Shown here: one piece after another, positions 1 to 6,934 of the stretch
How positions within the stretch are numbered: the first letter of the stretch is position 1
How the letters are laid out: each line of letters starts with the position of its first letter
Source of the DNA: Verrucomicrobiaceae bacterium
GTDB taxonomy: Bacteria; Verrucomicrobiota; Verrucomicrobiia; Verrucomicrobiales; Verrucomicrobiaceae
Reading direction: 5' to 3'
DNA length: 64,000 nucleotides
Assembly (NCBI GenBank): GCA_027484445.1
Contig: JAIXSY010000051.1
Span: 50,606-114,605 of the forward strand
Made by a program: the position numbers and the translations under genes
Notes under the pieces: generated by a model
Database searches by the model: none
Told to the model about the DNA's origin: nothing
The model's input: the letters and a program-made list of their open reading frames with translations, nothing else

Positions 1-1332
1 ACTGCCCCCGTGAGACATGGCAATGGCACGGACCAAGCTGAGCCCTAGGCCGATGCCTGGGTGGCGCGTGAAGATGGAAGAGCCGCGATTGTAGCGCTCC
101 CAGATCATCTCCATCTCCTCAGGATGCACGCCTGGACCCGTGTCTTCCACGAAAAGCACGGCCCCCGTGCCCTCTGCCTGCCAGCGCAGAGTGATGCGGC
201 CGCCGCGCGGGGTGTAGGCCAGGGCATTGTCGAGCAAATTGGAAATGGCTTGATTGATCAGCTCTCGGTCGATGTTCAGCACAAGATCCAACCCTTGCTT
301 GATGACCAAAGTCAGCCCGCGATCCTCAGCCGCAGGAGTGAAAAGCTCGACCAAATTGTACAGCAAATCATGCACGGAGGTCTGCTGCTTGTAGAGGCGA
401 AGTGCTCCATGATCGCCCGCACGAATCGTGAGGATGTGCTGCACCAGCTGGGCAGCGCGGTCGATCTCCTCCAGGCTGCGCGCGGCGGCATCTTGGGCCT
501 CGGGATTGTCACTTTTGTCGAGCAGGTTTTCCAGATTTCCCCGGATGCGCGCCAAAGGCGTGCGCAACTCATGCGCCAGCTGGTCATTGGTGCCCTGCAA
601 CTCACGGGAAAGACTGAGGATCTGGTCCAAACCGGCATTGATGACTGAGGCGAGCGTTTTGAGCTCAGGAATGGCACGCGGGGCCATGAGGCGAGCTGTA
701 CCTTCGGGCAGATGCAGATGGCGTGCGCTTTTTGTGAAAGCGCGGATCGGCGTCAGCACCTCGTGCGAATACCAGACCACCGGGAGCAGTGCGACTGCAG
801 CAGCCAGAATGCCTGCCAGCCAGAGATAAATGGTGATGTTGTGCTGATAGCGGCGGCTTTCCTCATCCGTGCGGCCGAACCAAAGGTAATTTCCGTCATG
901 CAGTCGGGTGCAGCCCACGGTCAAACGAGTGTCTTTTCCCTCCTTCACGACTTCCTGCAGCAGGGTGGGCTTGCTTTCCCAGTCATTGGCAGGCGGTCGC
1001 TGCGGCCAGGAGAAATCACGCATCTCCTTCGGGAGATCTTCGTAACGTGCCTCTCCCGTAGGCGTGGTGATGCGCAGGCCATTCGTGTCGCTGTGCTGAC
1101 CGGCAGGGAAGACATCGGCCACGCCTTCAATGCCATTGGCAGCATAAATCGCAGCGTACTCCACGAGATCATCGACGATGATGCGACTGTTCAGGTGCTG
1201 AAGGTCACGGCTGACCGTGCTGCGTACCAGTGCCAGCGTCAGCGCGATGGAGGTGCCGACGAAGAGCGCCAGCAGCAAGGCCAGACGCCACTGCGAGGGG
1301 ATGCGATCAAACAGCGTCTTTTTGAAAGGCAT
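1..1332 (-). CDS. Two-component sensor histidine kinase (C-terminus cut by window edge)
   Basis: Membrane sensor kinase that would phosphorylate the adjacent response regulator. The reverse strand reads open from ATG at 1332 to the window edge (444 codons). There is a first membrane segment at about residues 17-36, a periplasmic sensor region, a second segment at about 165-184, then a HAMP-like linker. The phospho-accepting His is about residue 250 in the H-box AHELRTPLAR. The N-box (NQAISNLLDNALAYTP), G1 (EDTGPG) and G2 (GIGLGLSLV) are all present, so only the last residues are missing. Its start overlaps the regulator's 3' end by 26 bases, and AAAAGGG lies just upstream, which suggests translational coupling. 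The stimulus cannot be inferred. Confidence 0.9.
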   Translation of the reverse strand, partial: MPFKKTLFDRIPSQWRLALLLALFVGTSIALTLALVRSTVSRDLQHLNSRIIVDDLVEYAAIYAANGIEGVADVFPAGQHSDTNGLRITTPTGEARYEDLPKEMRDFSWPQRPPANDWESKPTLLQEVVKEGKDTRLTVGCTRLHDGNYLWFGRTDEESRRYQHNITIYLWLAGILAAAVALLPVVWYSHEVLTPIRAFTKSARHLHLPEGTARLMAPRAIPELKTLASVINAGLDQILSLSRELQGTNDQLAHELRTPLARIRGNLENLLDKSDNPEAQDAAARSLEEIDRAAQLVQHILTIRAGDHGALRLYKQQTSVHDLLYNLVELFTPAAEDRGLTLVIKQGLDLVLNIDRELINQAISNLLDNALAYTPRGGRITLRWQAEGTGAVLFVEDTGPGVHPEEMEMIWERYNRGSSIFTRHPGIGLGLSLVRAIAMSHGGS

Positions 1333-1990
1333 ACCCTTTTCCGCGGATGGTCTCGATGCTCAGATTGCTGCCAGCGGATTCCAGTTTCCGGCGCAGGCGG
1401 CAGATCATCGCATCCACCACATTGGTTCCAGGGTCGAAGCGGATGTCCCACACCTGCTCCAGCAGGAACTGCTTCGGCACGATCCTTCCTTCATGCTTCA
1501 TCAGCACCTCCAGCAGCGTCCACTCCCGCGGTTGGAGGTCCACCACTTCGGGACCGCAGCTGATGCGGCGACGCACAGGATCAAGCAGCGAATTCCCCAC
1601 GCGACGGCGATCCGGCAGCGATTGGGCTTGGGCTGCACGACGGCGCAGTGCATCCAGGCGTGCCAGCAGCTCCTCAGCGGCAAAAGGTTTCGTTAGGTAA
1701 TCGTCCGCACCTGCAGCTAGGCCACGGACGCGATCTGGCACACCTGCGCGTGCAGTGAGAAAGATCACAGGCAGCTGCACACCACGCTTTCTGAGAGTCT
1801 CCACCACGGTAAAACCATCCAGGTCCGGCAGTCCTACGTCGAGAATCGCAGCATCGCAGGAGTGATTGCAGATCCAGTCCAGTGCGGCCTCGCCCTGTTC
1901 CAGCCAAGTCAGGTGATGCCCAGCCTCGGCCATCCAGGCCGTCATCTGGCGGCCCAGTTCGGGATCATCTTCGACAAGGACAAGACGCAT
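1307..1990 (-). CDS. OmpR-family response regulator
   Basis: DNA-binding response regulator of 227 residues paired with the overlapping downstream kinase. The N-terminal receiver has the acidic pocket VEDD (residues 6-9), the likely phospho-acceptor Asp51 in AILDVGLPDLDGF, and the conserved Lys of DYLTKPF. The C-terminal winged helix is the OmpR/PhoB type (LLEQVWDIRFDPGTNVVD, then RLRRKLE and IRGKGYAF). I chose the ATG at 1990 because MRLVLVEDD begins the receiver fold directly. An in-frame start 42 bases upstream would add a poor Cys/Ser-rich leader. Regulator followed by kinase is the usual order for this class. Confidence 0.93.
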   Translation of the reverse strand: MRLVLVEDDPELGRQMTAWMAEAGHHLTWLEQGEAALDWICNHSCDAAILDVGLPDLDGFTVVETLRKRGVQLPVIFLTARAGVPDRVRGLAAGADDYLTKPFAAEELLARLDALRRRAAQAQSLPDRRRVGNSLLDPVRRRISCGPEVVDLQPREWTLLEVLMKHEGRIVPKQFLLEQVWDIRFDPGTNVVDAMICRLRRKLESAGSNLSIETIRGKGYAFQKDAV

Positions 1991-2058
1991 GAAAAAAGAA
2001 ATAGAGCTGCAGTTCCAAAAGCTGGCCTTCACATCACGCGAAAAGCCCTGCCCTCATT

Positions 2059-2820
2059 TCAAAGTCGCCGCAGGTAGCCATCACAGCGGTTGTGCCAGCC
2101 CTGGAGCCAGCGTTTTTCTTGGCGGGCAGGTGGAGCATTTTCCACACGACGCGTCAGCACCGCTTTGGCCGCAGCCGCAAAGCCAGCAGGAGTCGGCGCA
2201 GTCATGCTCTCCAGCACCTGGAGCAGGCCCCAGCCTTGGCCTTTGTAGCGCTCCGCAGCCACCGTGCCCTCGCCTTTGAAATTCACGTAATCGATCAGGC
2301 AAAAGGCACCCTCAGGAGTCTGGGAGAGCGCTTCAAAATGCGCCTGGACGCGCTTCTTCTGCTTGGTCTGAGCCAGCATCTTCGGCAGCGCGCGCTCCAG
2401 TCTTTCCAAAATGAAGCTGGTCTGCTGCGGCACCGTTTTGGACAAAAGCCCCCTCAACTGCACCTGCCGGGCTCCCTTAGCCTCTGCCTCAAAAGCGGCC
2501 TTGGTCGCCCAGGGGCAAGGGCCGCGTGTCCAGGCGGGCATGGCCACGCCCTGCGTTTGCAGATAGGCCACCAGCGCGGGGAAGCTCTCCTCAAACGGGC
2601 CAGGCTTCCCAGCCGGATACCAGATGAAATGGCCAATGCCGAGCGAGGCAAAGTCTTCACCCGTGTTCCAGCTCGTGAGACCTGCCACCGTACCTGCGCA
2701 TTCATTTTGCCAGATGCGCTTGCCCACCCGCTGGAGCTGATCTGGCGTCAGAGACACGGCTGCGAGGCAGAGCTGAGAGCAAAGGACAAGTGAAAGAGGG
2801 AGAAAACGAAAATGGCGCAT
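2059..2820 (-). CDS. Secreted protein with a possible lysozyme-like active-site region
   Basis: A 253-residue protein with a clear signal peptide (residues 1 to about 20, ending CLAA). I do not recognise a named family. Residues 38-66 hold NECAGTVAGLTSW followed by FASLGIGHFIWYPAG. A Glu, a short loop and then GIGH is the spacing seen around the catalytic Glu and the Asp/GxGH strand of T4-type (GH24) lysozymes, so a muramidase-like fold is a reasonable inference, not an identification. The rest is helical, with Lys-rich AQTKQKKRVQAHFEALS, then GAFCLIDYVNFKGEG and GWGLLQVLESM, also reminiscent of lysozyme-like C-terminal helices. It is divergent from the GNAT gene across about 170 bases. Export and the motif suggest a cell-wall role. 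Confidence 0.7.
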   Translation of the reverse strand: MRHFRFLPLSLVLCSQLCLAAVSLTPDQLQRVGKRIWQNECAGTVAGLTSWNTGEDFASLGIGHFIWYPAGKPGPFEESFPALVAYLQTQGVAMPAWTRGPCPWATKAAFEAEAKGARQVQLRGLLSKTVPQQTSFILERLERALPKMLAQTKQKKRVQAHFEALSQTPEGAFCLIDYVNFKGEGTVAAERYKGQGWGLLQVLESMTAPTPAGFAAAAKAVLTRRVENAPPARQEKRWLQGWHNRCDGYLRRL

Positions 2821-2990
2821 CTCCCCACCATCCCGGAAGCGTCCCGCGCTTCAACCCCGATTCCGCACTTCCCACTCGCCAGCCAGGCCTTGCAGTCGCC
2901 TTGCCAAGGGGGATGAAGCCGGGCACTTTCGATGGGCGACCTGCTCCTGAACCTTGCGTAGCCGCCGAGTCCCCTTTTCCCCTGCCCACC

Positions 2991-3413
2991 ATGGTGTTTG
3001 AGATCATCTACCAAGAAGAAACCGACCTGGAGGTGGATGAATTCATCTCCATCCTGCAACGCTCCACTCTGGGAAGAAGGCGACCGCTGGGGGATCGTGC
3101 ACGCATGGAGTGCATGATTCGGCAGGCGAATCTGGTCATCACCGCACGTCATCGCGGAGAGCTCGTGGGCGTGTCCCGTGCCCTGACAGACCATGCCTAC
3201 TGCACCTACCTGGCCGATCTGGCGGTGGATCAGGCCTGGCAGCGGCAGGGCATCGGCCGTGAGCTGCTTCGCCGCACGCATGAAAGCGCCGGTCTGGAGA
3301 CAAACCTGATCCTGCTGGCTGCACCTGCGGCTCGGGAATACTACCCACACATTGGCCTCGTGGCACATGACTCCTGCTGGATGATCCGTGGCACACCCCC
3401 CTCCGTGACCTAA
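2991..3413 (+). CDS. GNAT-family N-acetyltransferase
   Basis: A 140-residue single-domain acetyltransferase that would use acetyl-CoA. Motif A is clear: LADLAVDQAWQRQGIGREL, with the QRQGIG pyrophosphate loop, followed by the C-terminal strand AAREYYPHIGLVAHDS typical of small GNATs. The ATG at 2991 was chosen because the fold begins at MVFEIIYQEE; the longer in-frame opening upstream is Pro/Gly-rich and would overlap the divergent gene. The acceptor substrate cannot be inferred. Confidence 0.85.
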   Translation: MVFEIIYQEETDLEVDEFISILQRSTLGRRRPLGDRARMECMIRQANLVITARHRGELVGVSRALTDHAYCTYLADLAVDQAWQRQGIGRELLRRTHESAGLETNLILLAAPAAREYYPHIGLVAHDSCWMIRGTPPSVT

Positions 3414-3505
3414 GACACTCCCGGACAGGAATGAAGCAGCCAGAGCGGTTCTGGCCTTGCCAGCCGCGCATCACGGCCTAAGTCAGGCTCCCCCTTTTCC
3501 CAATC

Positions 3506-4576
3506 ATGTCCGTCAAACTGCGTCTCGATACTGCCACGGCCACCCGGCTGGTTCTCGCCAAAATTGGCCATCCTCAGCGCGGTGAGCCGCTGCAGGTGTC
3601 CCGGAAGGTTCACACGATCCCGGAGGACCAGCAGGAGCGGCTGACAGCGCTGTTTTTGAAGCCCTTCAAGAATCTGCCCGCCCACCGATTCACTCACCAT
3701 GCCTCCCTGGATCAGCACGAACTGAATACCTGCGCCAAGGCCATTTTTGCCGATCCCAACAGCCTGCTGACCCGCGCCTCGGAGATCGCTAGCCGACTCT
3801 ACGCCAAGTCCAACCACCCCAACATCAAGTCCGGTGACCTCTGCGTGGTGCATCTGAAGGAGCTGCACATCGAGGGCGAACTGGTGCAGGGCATCTGCAT
3901 CCTAAAGTCGGAAAGCATCGTGCCCTTTCTGACCATCACGGCGCGCGATGGTGACCTGGAAATCAACACTGTGGAGGGCATTCACCCAGAGAAGATCGAC
4001 AAAGGCTGCCTGATCGTGAACCACTGGGGTAGCAAGGGCTATTACGTGCTCACCTTTGACCGCAGCGGCAGCGACACGCGCTTCTGGGCGCGTGATTTCC
4101 TGGGGGTGGAGGCCGTACCGGACTCCGCCTTCCTCACCAACGCCTATGCCAAAATGGCGGTCTCCTTCATTGAGGAATCTCAACCCCCCAGCGAGGAAAC
4201 CCCGCCCTGGGAAACCGCCCAGGCTGCCCGCGAGGCGCTGGACTTTTTCGAGGATCGCGAACGCTTTGACTTGCAGGACTTCGAGCAGGCGGTGCTAAAG
4301 AAGCCGGAAATGATCGAGCGCTTCCAAGAACACCGCGCGCGCGTGGAAAAAGAAGAAGGCATGCCATTGGAGACCAGCTTTGAAATTTCCAAAAAGGACG
4401 TGGGCAAGGCGCTGAAGAAAATCCACGCCGTGCTGAAGCTGGACACAGGCGTCGAGATCCACGTGAAACCTGCCGCCGGAGAGTCGGAGCCGCTGCTGGA
4501 GCGTGGCTACGATGAAAAAAAAGCCATGCGCTACATCAAGGTCTTCTACCACCGAGACTTGGCGTCGGCTGAATGA
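3506..4576 (+). CDS. 37-kDa nucleoid-associated protein (NdpA/YejK-like)
   Basis: A 356-residue cytoplasmic protein with the layout of the nucleoid-associated protein family (E. coli YejK/NdpA; nucleoid localisation is known for that family). Recognisable parts are ALFLKPFKNLPAHRFTHH near residues 48-65, IASRLYAKSNHPNIKSGDL, and the central block ARDFLGVEAVPDSAFLTNAY. The acidic middle (SEETPPWETAQ) leads to helices and a C-terminal segment starting KKDVGKALKKIHAVL. A GC hairpin follows 12 bases after the stop. It stands alone between a GNAT gene and a convergent cupredoxin gene. Confidence 0.8.
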   Translation: MSVKLRLDTATATRLVLAKIGHPQRGEPLQVSRKVHTIPEDQQERLTALFLKPFKNLPAHRFTHHASLDQHELNTCAKAIFADPNSLLTRASEIASRLYAKSNHPNIKSGDLCVVHLKELHIEGELVQGICILKSESIVPFLTITARDGDLEINTVEGIHPEKIDKGCLIVNHWGSKGYYVLTFDRSGSDTRFWARDFLGVEAVPDSAFLTNAYAKMAVSFIEESQPPSEETPPWETAQAAREALDFFEDRERFDLQDFEQAVLKKPEMIERFQEHRARVEKEEGMPLETSFEISKKDVGKALKKIHAVLKLDTGVEIHVKPAAGESEPLLERGYDEKKAMRYIKVFYHRDLASAE

Positions 4577-4588
4577 GGGGACTGATCA

Positions 4589-4611
4589 GAGGCGGGAGTC
4601 TTTCCCGCCTC
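4589..4611 (+). terminator. GC-rich hairpin after the nucleoid-associated protein gene
   Basis: A perfect 9-bp stem (GAGGCGGGA / TCCCGCCTC) with a 5-base loop lies between two convergent genes. There is no long T-run, so it is either a weak intrinsic terminator or a 3'-end stabilising hairpin; being nearly symmetric it could serve both strands. Confidence 0.55.
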
Positions 4612-4636
4612 CATGCAACCTCACGCCTAGGCCTCA

Positions 4637-5227
4637 TCACTTCACTTCCTTCGCCGGCTGATCACCGAGCTGTAGGGTGGGCACCTTGGCCTCCGCGCTC
4701 ACCTTCAGCGCCACCCAATGGCCCGCCACAGCGTGGGAGGGAAAGCCGCAGGCCAGCGCATAGTCGCCCGCCTCATCGGCCGTGAAGGCAAACTCCGATT
4801 TGCCCACGGTCTGCCCGGTCAAGTGCTTGGGTGAGGCACCGCCAGGGAACCAGGGCTCAGGCACCTGCAGCTTCTTCGTGTCAGGCTTGTCGATGACGAT
4901 GGCGCTGTGCGGCACGGGACTGGGATTGATGAAGGTGACCTGCACCTGGGTGCCCACCGGCACGGTCAGCACGGCTTTGCCATGGGAGTAACCGTTGAAA
5001 TTCATGCCATAATTCGCGGCATTGAAGGTGGCGACGAGCGTGACCTTCACCGATCCAGGCTTATCACCCGGCTTCAGCAGGTCCTCCGCCGTGATGCCGG
5101 CGAAAAGCTCCTTTTTCAGCCCAGGCATGTCGGCCCCATGGTCATGGCCTGGAGGCGGTGCAGGAGTCTGAGCGGCACTGGGCAGCGTGAGGCAAGCAAA
5201 GGCGATGGATGAGATCAAAAAACGCAT
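4637..5227 (-). CDS. Sulfocyanin-like blue copper protein (exported cupredoxin)
   Basis: A 196-residue exported cupredoxin, probably a periplasmic electron carrier. It has a signal peptide (MRFLISSIAFACLTLPSAAQ), a His-rich PPPGHDHGAD linker, and the sulfocyanin signatures NFNGYSHGKAVLTVPVGTQV and NPSPVPHSAIV (first Cu-ligand His). The Cu loop reads CGFPSHAVAGHW, giving Cys and His ligands. In sulfocyanins as I recall them a Met follows in this loop as axial ligand; here that position appears to be His. The ATG at 5227 was preferred to one 21 bases upstream because it begins the signal peptide. It is divergent from the propeller gene at 5369. The redox partner is unknown. Confidence 0.8.
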   Translation of the reverse strand: MRFLISSIAFACLTLPSAAQTPAPPPGHDHGADMPGLKKELFAGITAEDLLKPGDKPGSVKVTLVATFNAANYGMNFNGYSHGKAVLTVPVGTQVQVTFINPSPVPHSAIVIDKPDTKKLQVPEPWFPGGASPKHLTGQTVGKSEFAFTADEAGDYALACGFPSHAVAGHWVALKVSAEAKVPTLQLGDQPAKEVK

Positions 5228-5368
5228 GGCTGAGGAAGAGACGGTCAAAACGACATCACAGGGGAAAAGCTCTCGTCACGCAAGGTTTGTCACAAAACAG
5301 GGCAGAGATTTCCTAGCTGTGCGAGCTGCTGCAAGGGTCGCAGGGGCCAACACGTTCAGCCAAGCGTC

Positions 5369-6928
5369 ATGCGTTTGTTTCCCCTCGCCACAACCCTCGT
5401 TGCCCTTTCTTCCCCCCTGGCCCTGGCCGACTGGCCACAGTGGCGCGGGCCAAACCGCGACGGGGTCTCCATGGACACCACGCCCATCGCGGAGACATTT
5501 CCTGAATCGGGTCTGCGCAAGGTCTGGGAGAGCGGCAACATCCCCAGCGATCACTATGGCGGTCATGGCAGCCCGGTGGTGTCGGGGGAGCGTGTGATTC
5601 TTTCTGTGGTTTGGCATGAGCGCATCACCTCCGAACAGCGGGAAATCGACAGCGAGGTGATGCAGCAGCTGAACTACCGGGGCACCAGCCCAGAGCTGAT
5701 GAAAAAGCTAGAAGACACCCGCCTGAATCTACCCAAGCTTCGTGGTGCCAAGATGGACGAGTGGATGCTGGAATGGCGAAAGGCCAACCTGACGCCCAAG
5801 GAGGACGTGAGCCTAGGGAAATGGGTGGAATCCCGCTTCAAGGCCGGAGCTACGGCGTTGCCACTGGAAGAAATCGCCCGCGTGGCGAAACGCGAGGGCA
5901 AGCCCTTTGCCACGGCGGATGCCTTCAAGCAATGGATGGAAGAGGAAAAGCTCTCCCCTGCCGTGAAAGACAAGCTGCTGGCAGCAGTGCCGAATACCAT
6001 CAAGGTGGCCAAAGACGTGGTGCTCTGCCTGGACCTCAACAGCGGGAAAGAACTGTGGAAGTTTGAAAGCGAAGGCAAGCCCACGGGACGCAGTTCCAGC
6101 AGCACGGCCGCTGTGATGGACGGCCGCGTCGTCGCCGCGTGCAGCACGCATTTGTACTGCCTGGATGAAGAAAAAGGCACGCTGCTGTGGAAGGCCGAAC
6201 TTCCCTCTGCTGGCCCTGCTGAATCGCCTCTGGTGCAGGATGGCGTCGTTTACATGGCGGCAGGCCGTGCTCAGGCCTATGCACTGGCCGATGGAAAACT
6301 CCTGTGGGAACAAAAGAACGCCCGCAGCAGCATGGGCAGCCCCAGCTGGTGGCAACCAACCTCGGGTAACCCTGTGCTTTTGGTCGTGGGAAACAAGAGC
6401 CTACAAGGCCTGAACCCAAAGGACGGTAGCATCCTCTGGGAAGTGGAGGGCGGTGGCCAATCCACGCCGGTCTGTCAGGGAGAGTGGCTGGTCATCTACA
6501 GTGGTGCGAAGGACGTGGGCCTGCGTGCCTACCAGTGGCAGAAAGAAGGTCCGCCCAAAGCCGCGTGGTCACACTTTTGGGTCACCCTGCGCTACAGTGG
6601 CAGCCCGATCCTGCATGAGGGGCATGTTTACCTCACCTGCGGTGGCAAAAATCAATGTGTCGAGCTAGCGACTGGCAAGGTCTGCTGGGTAGAAAATGAA
6701 GTGCAGAGCACGATCACATCTCCCATCCTGGCCGATGGCAAGCTGATGGTCTTCGAGAACAACGGCACGCACCTGCGGATCATCAAGGCAGCCACCGATG
6801 GCTGCCACTCAATCGCCCGGCCCAAAATTGAAGGACTCGGCTGCAGCTCACCCGCTCTGAGTCATGGGCGGCTGGTCGTTCGCCAAAAGGACAAGCTCGT
6901 CTGCTTTGACCTGCGTCCGGAGAAGTAA
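5369..6928 (+). CDS. Secreted PQQ-like beta-propeller protein
   Basis: A 519-residue exported protein with a signal peptide cleaved near LALA-DW and the WPQWRGPNRDGVS opening that I associate with PVC beta-propeller proteins. PQQ-like blades recur, for example LDLNSGKELWKFESEGKPTG, LDEEKGTLLWKAE, LADGKLLWEQKN, LNPKDGSILWEVEGGGQST and ELATGKVCWVENEVQS. A charged, mostly helical stretch (about residues 86-205) interrupts the first blade. No heme motif CxxCH was seen and PQQ binding is not assured; many such proteins are non-enzymatic. It is convergent with the kinase gene, 6 bases between stops. Confidence 0.85.
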   Translation: MRLFPLATTLVALSSPLALADWPQWRGPNRDGVSMDTTPIAETFPESGLRKVWESGNIPSDHYGGHGSPVVSGERVILSVVWHERITSEQREIDSEVMQQLNYRGTSPELMKKLEDTRLNLPKLRGAKMDEWMLEWRKANLTPKEDVSLGKWVESRFKAGATALPLEEIARVAKREGKPFATADAFKQWMEEEKLSPAVKDKLLAAVPNTIKVAKDVVLCLDLNSGKELWKFESEGKPTGRSSSSTAAVMDGRVVAACSTHLYCLDEEKGTLLWKAELPSAGPAESPLVQDGVVYMAAGRAQAYALADGKLLWEQKNARSSMGSPSWWQPTSGNPVLLVVGNKSLQGLNPKDGSILWEVEGGGQSTPVCQGEWLVIYSGAKDVGLRAYQWQKEGPPKAAWSHFWVTLRYSGSPILHEGHVYLTCGGKNQCVELATGKVCWVENEVQSTITSPILADGKLMVFENNGTHLRIIKAATDGCHSIARPKIEGLGCSSPALSHGRLVVRQKDKLVCFDLRPEK

Positions 6929-6934
6929 AACCCA

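Noticed and set aside
2092..2793. Plus-strand frame (about 233 codons) opposite the lysozyme-like gene
   Set aside because: Arg/Leu/His-rich with no motif; the minus strand has a signal peptide and a conserved-looking domain.
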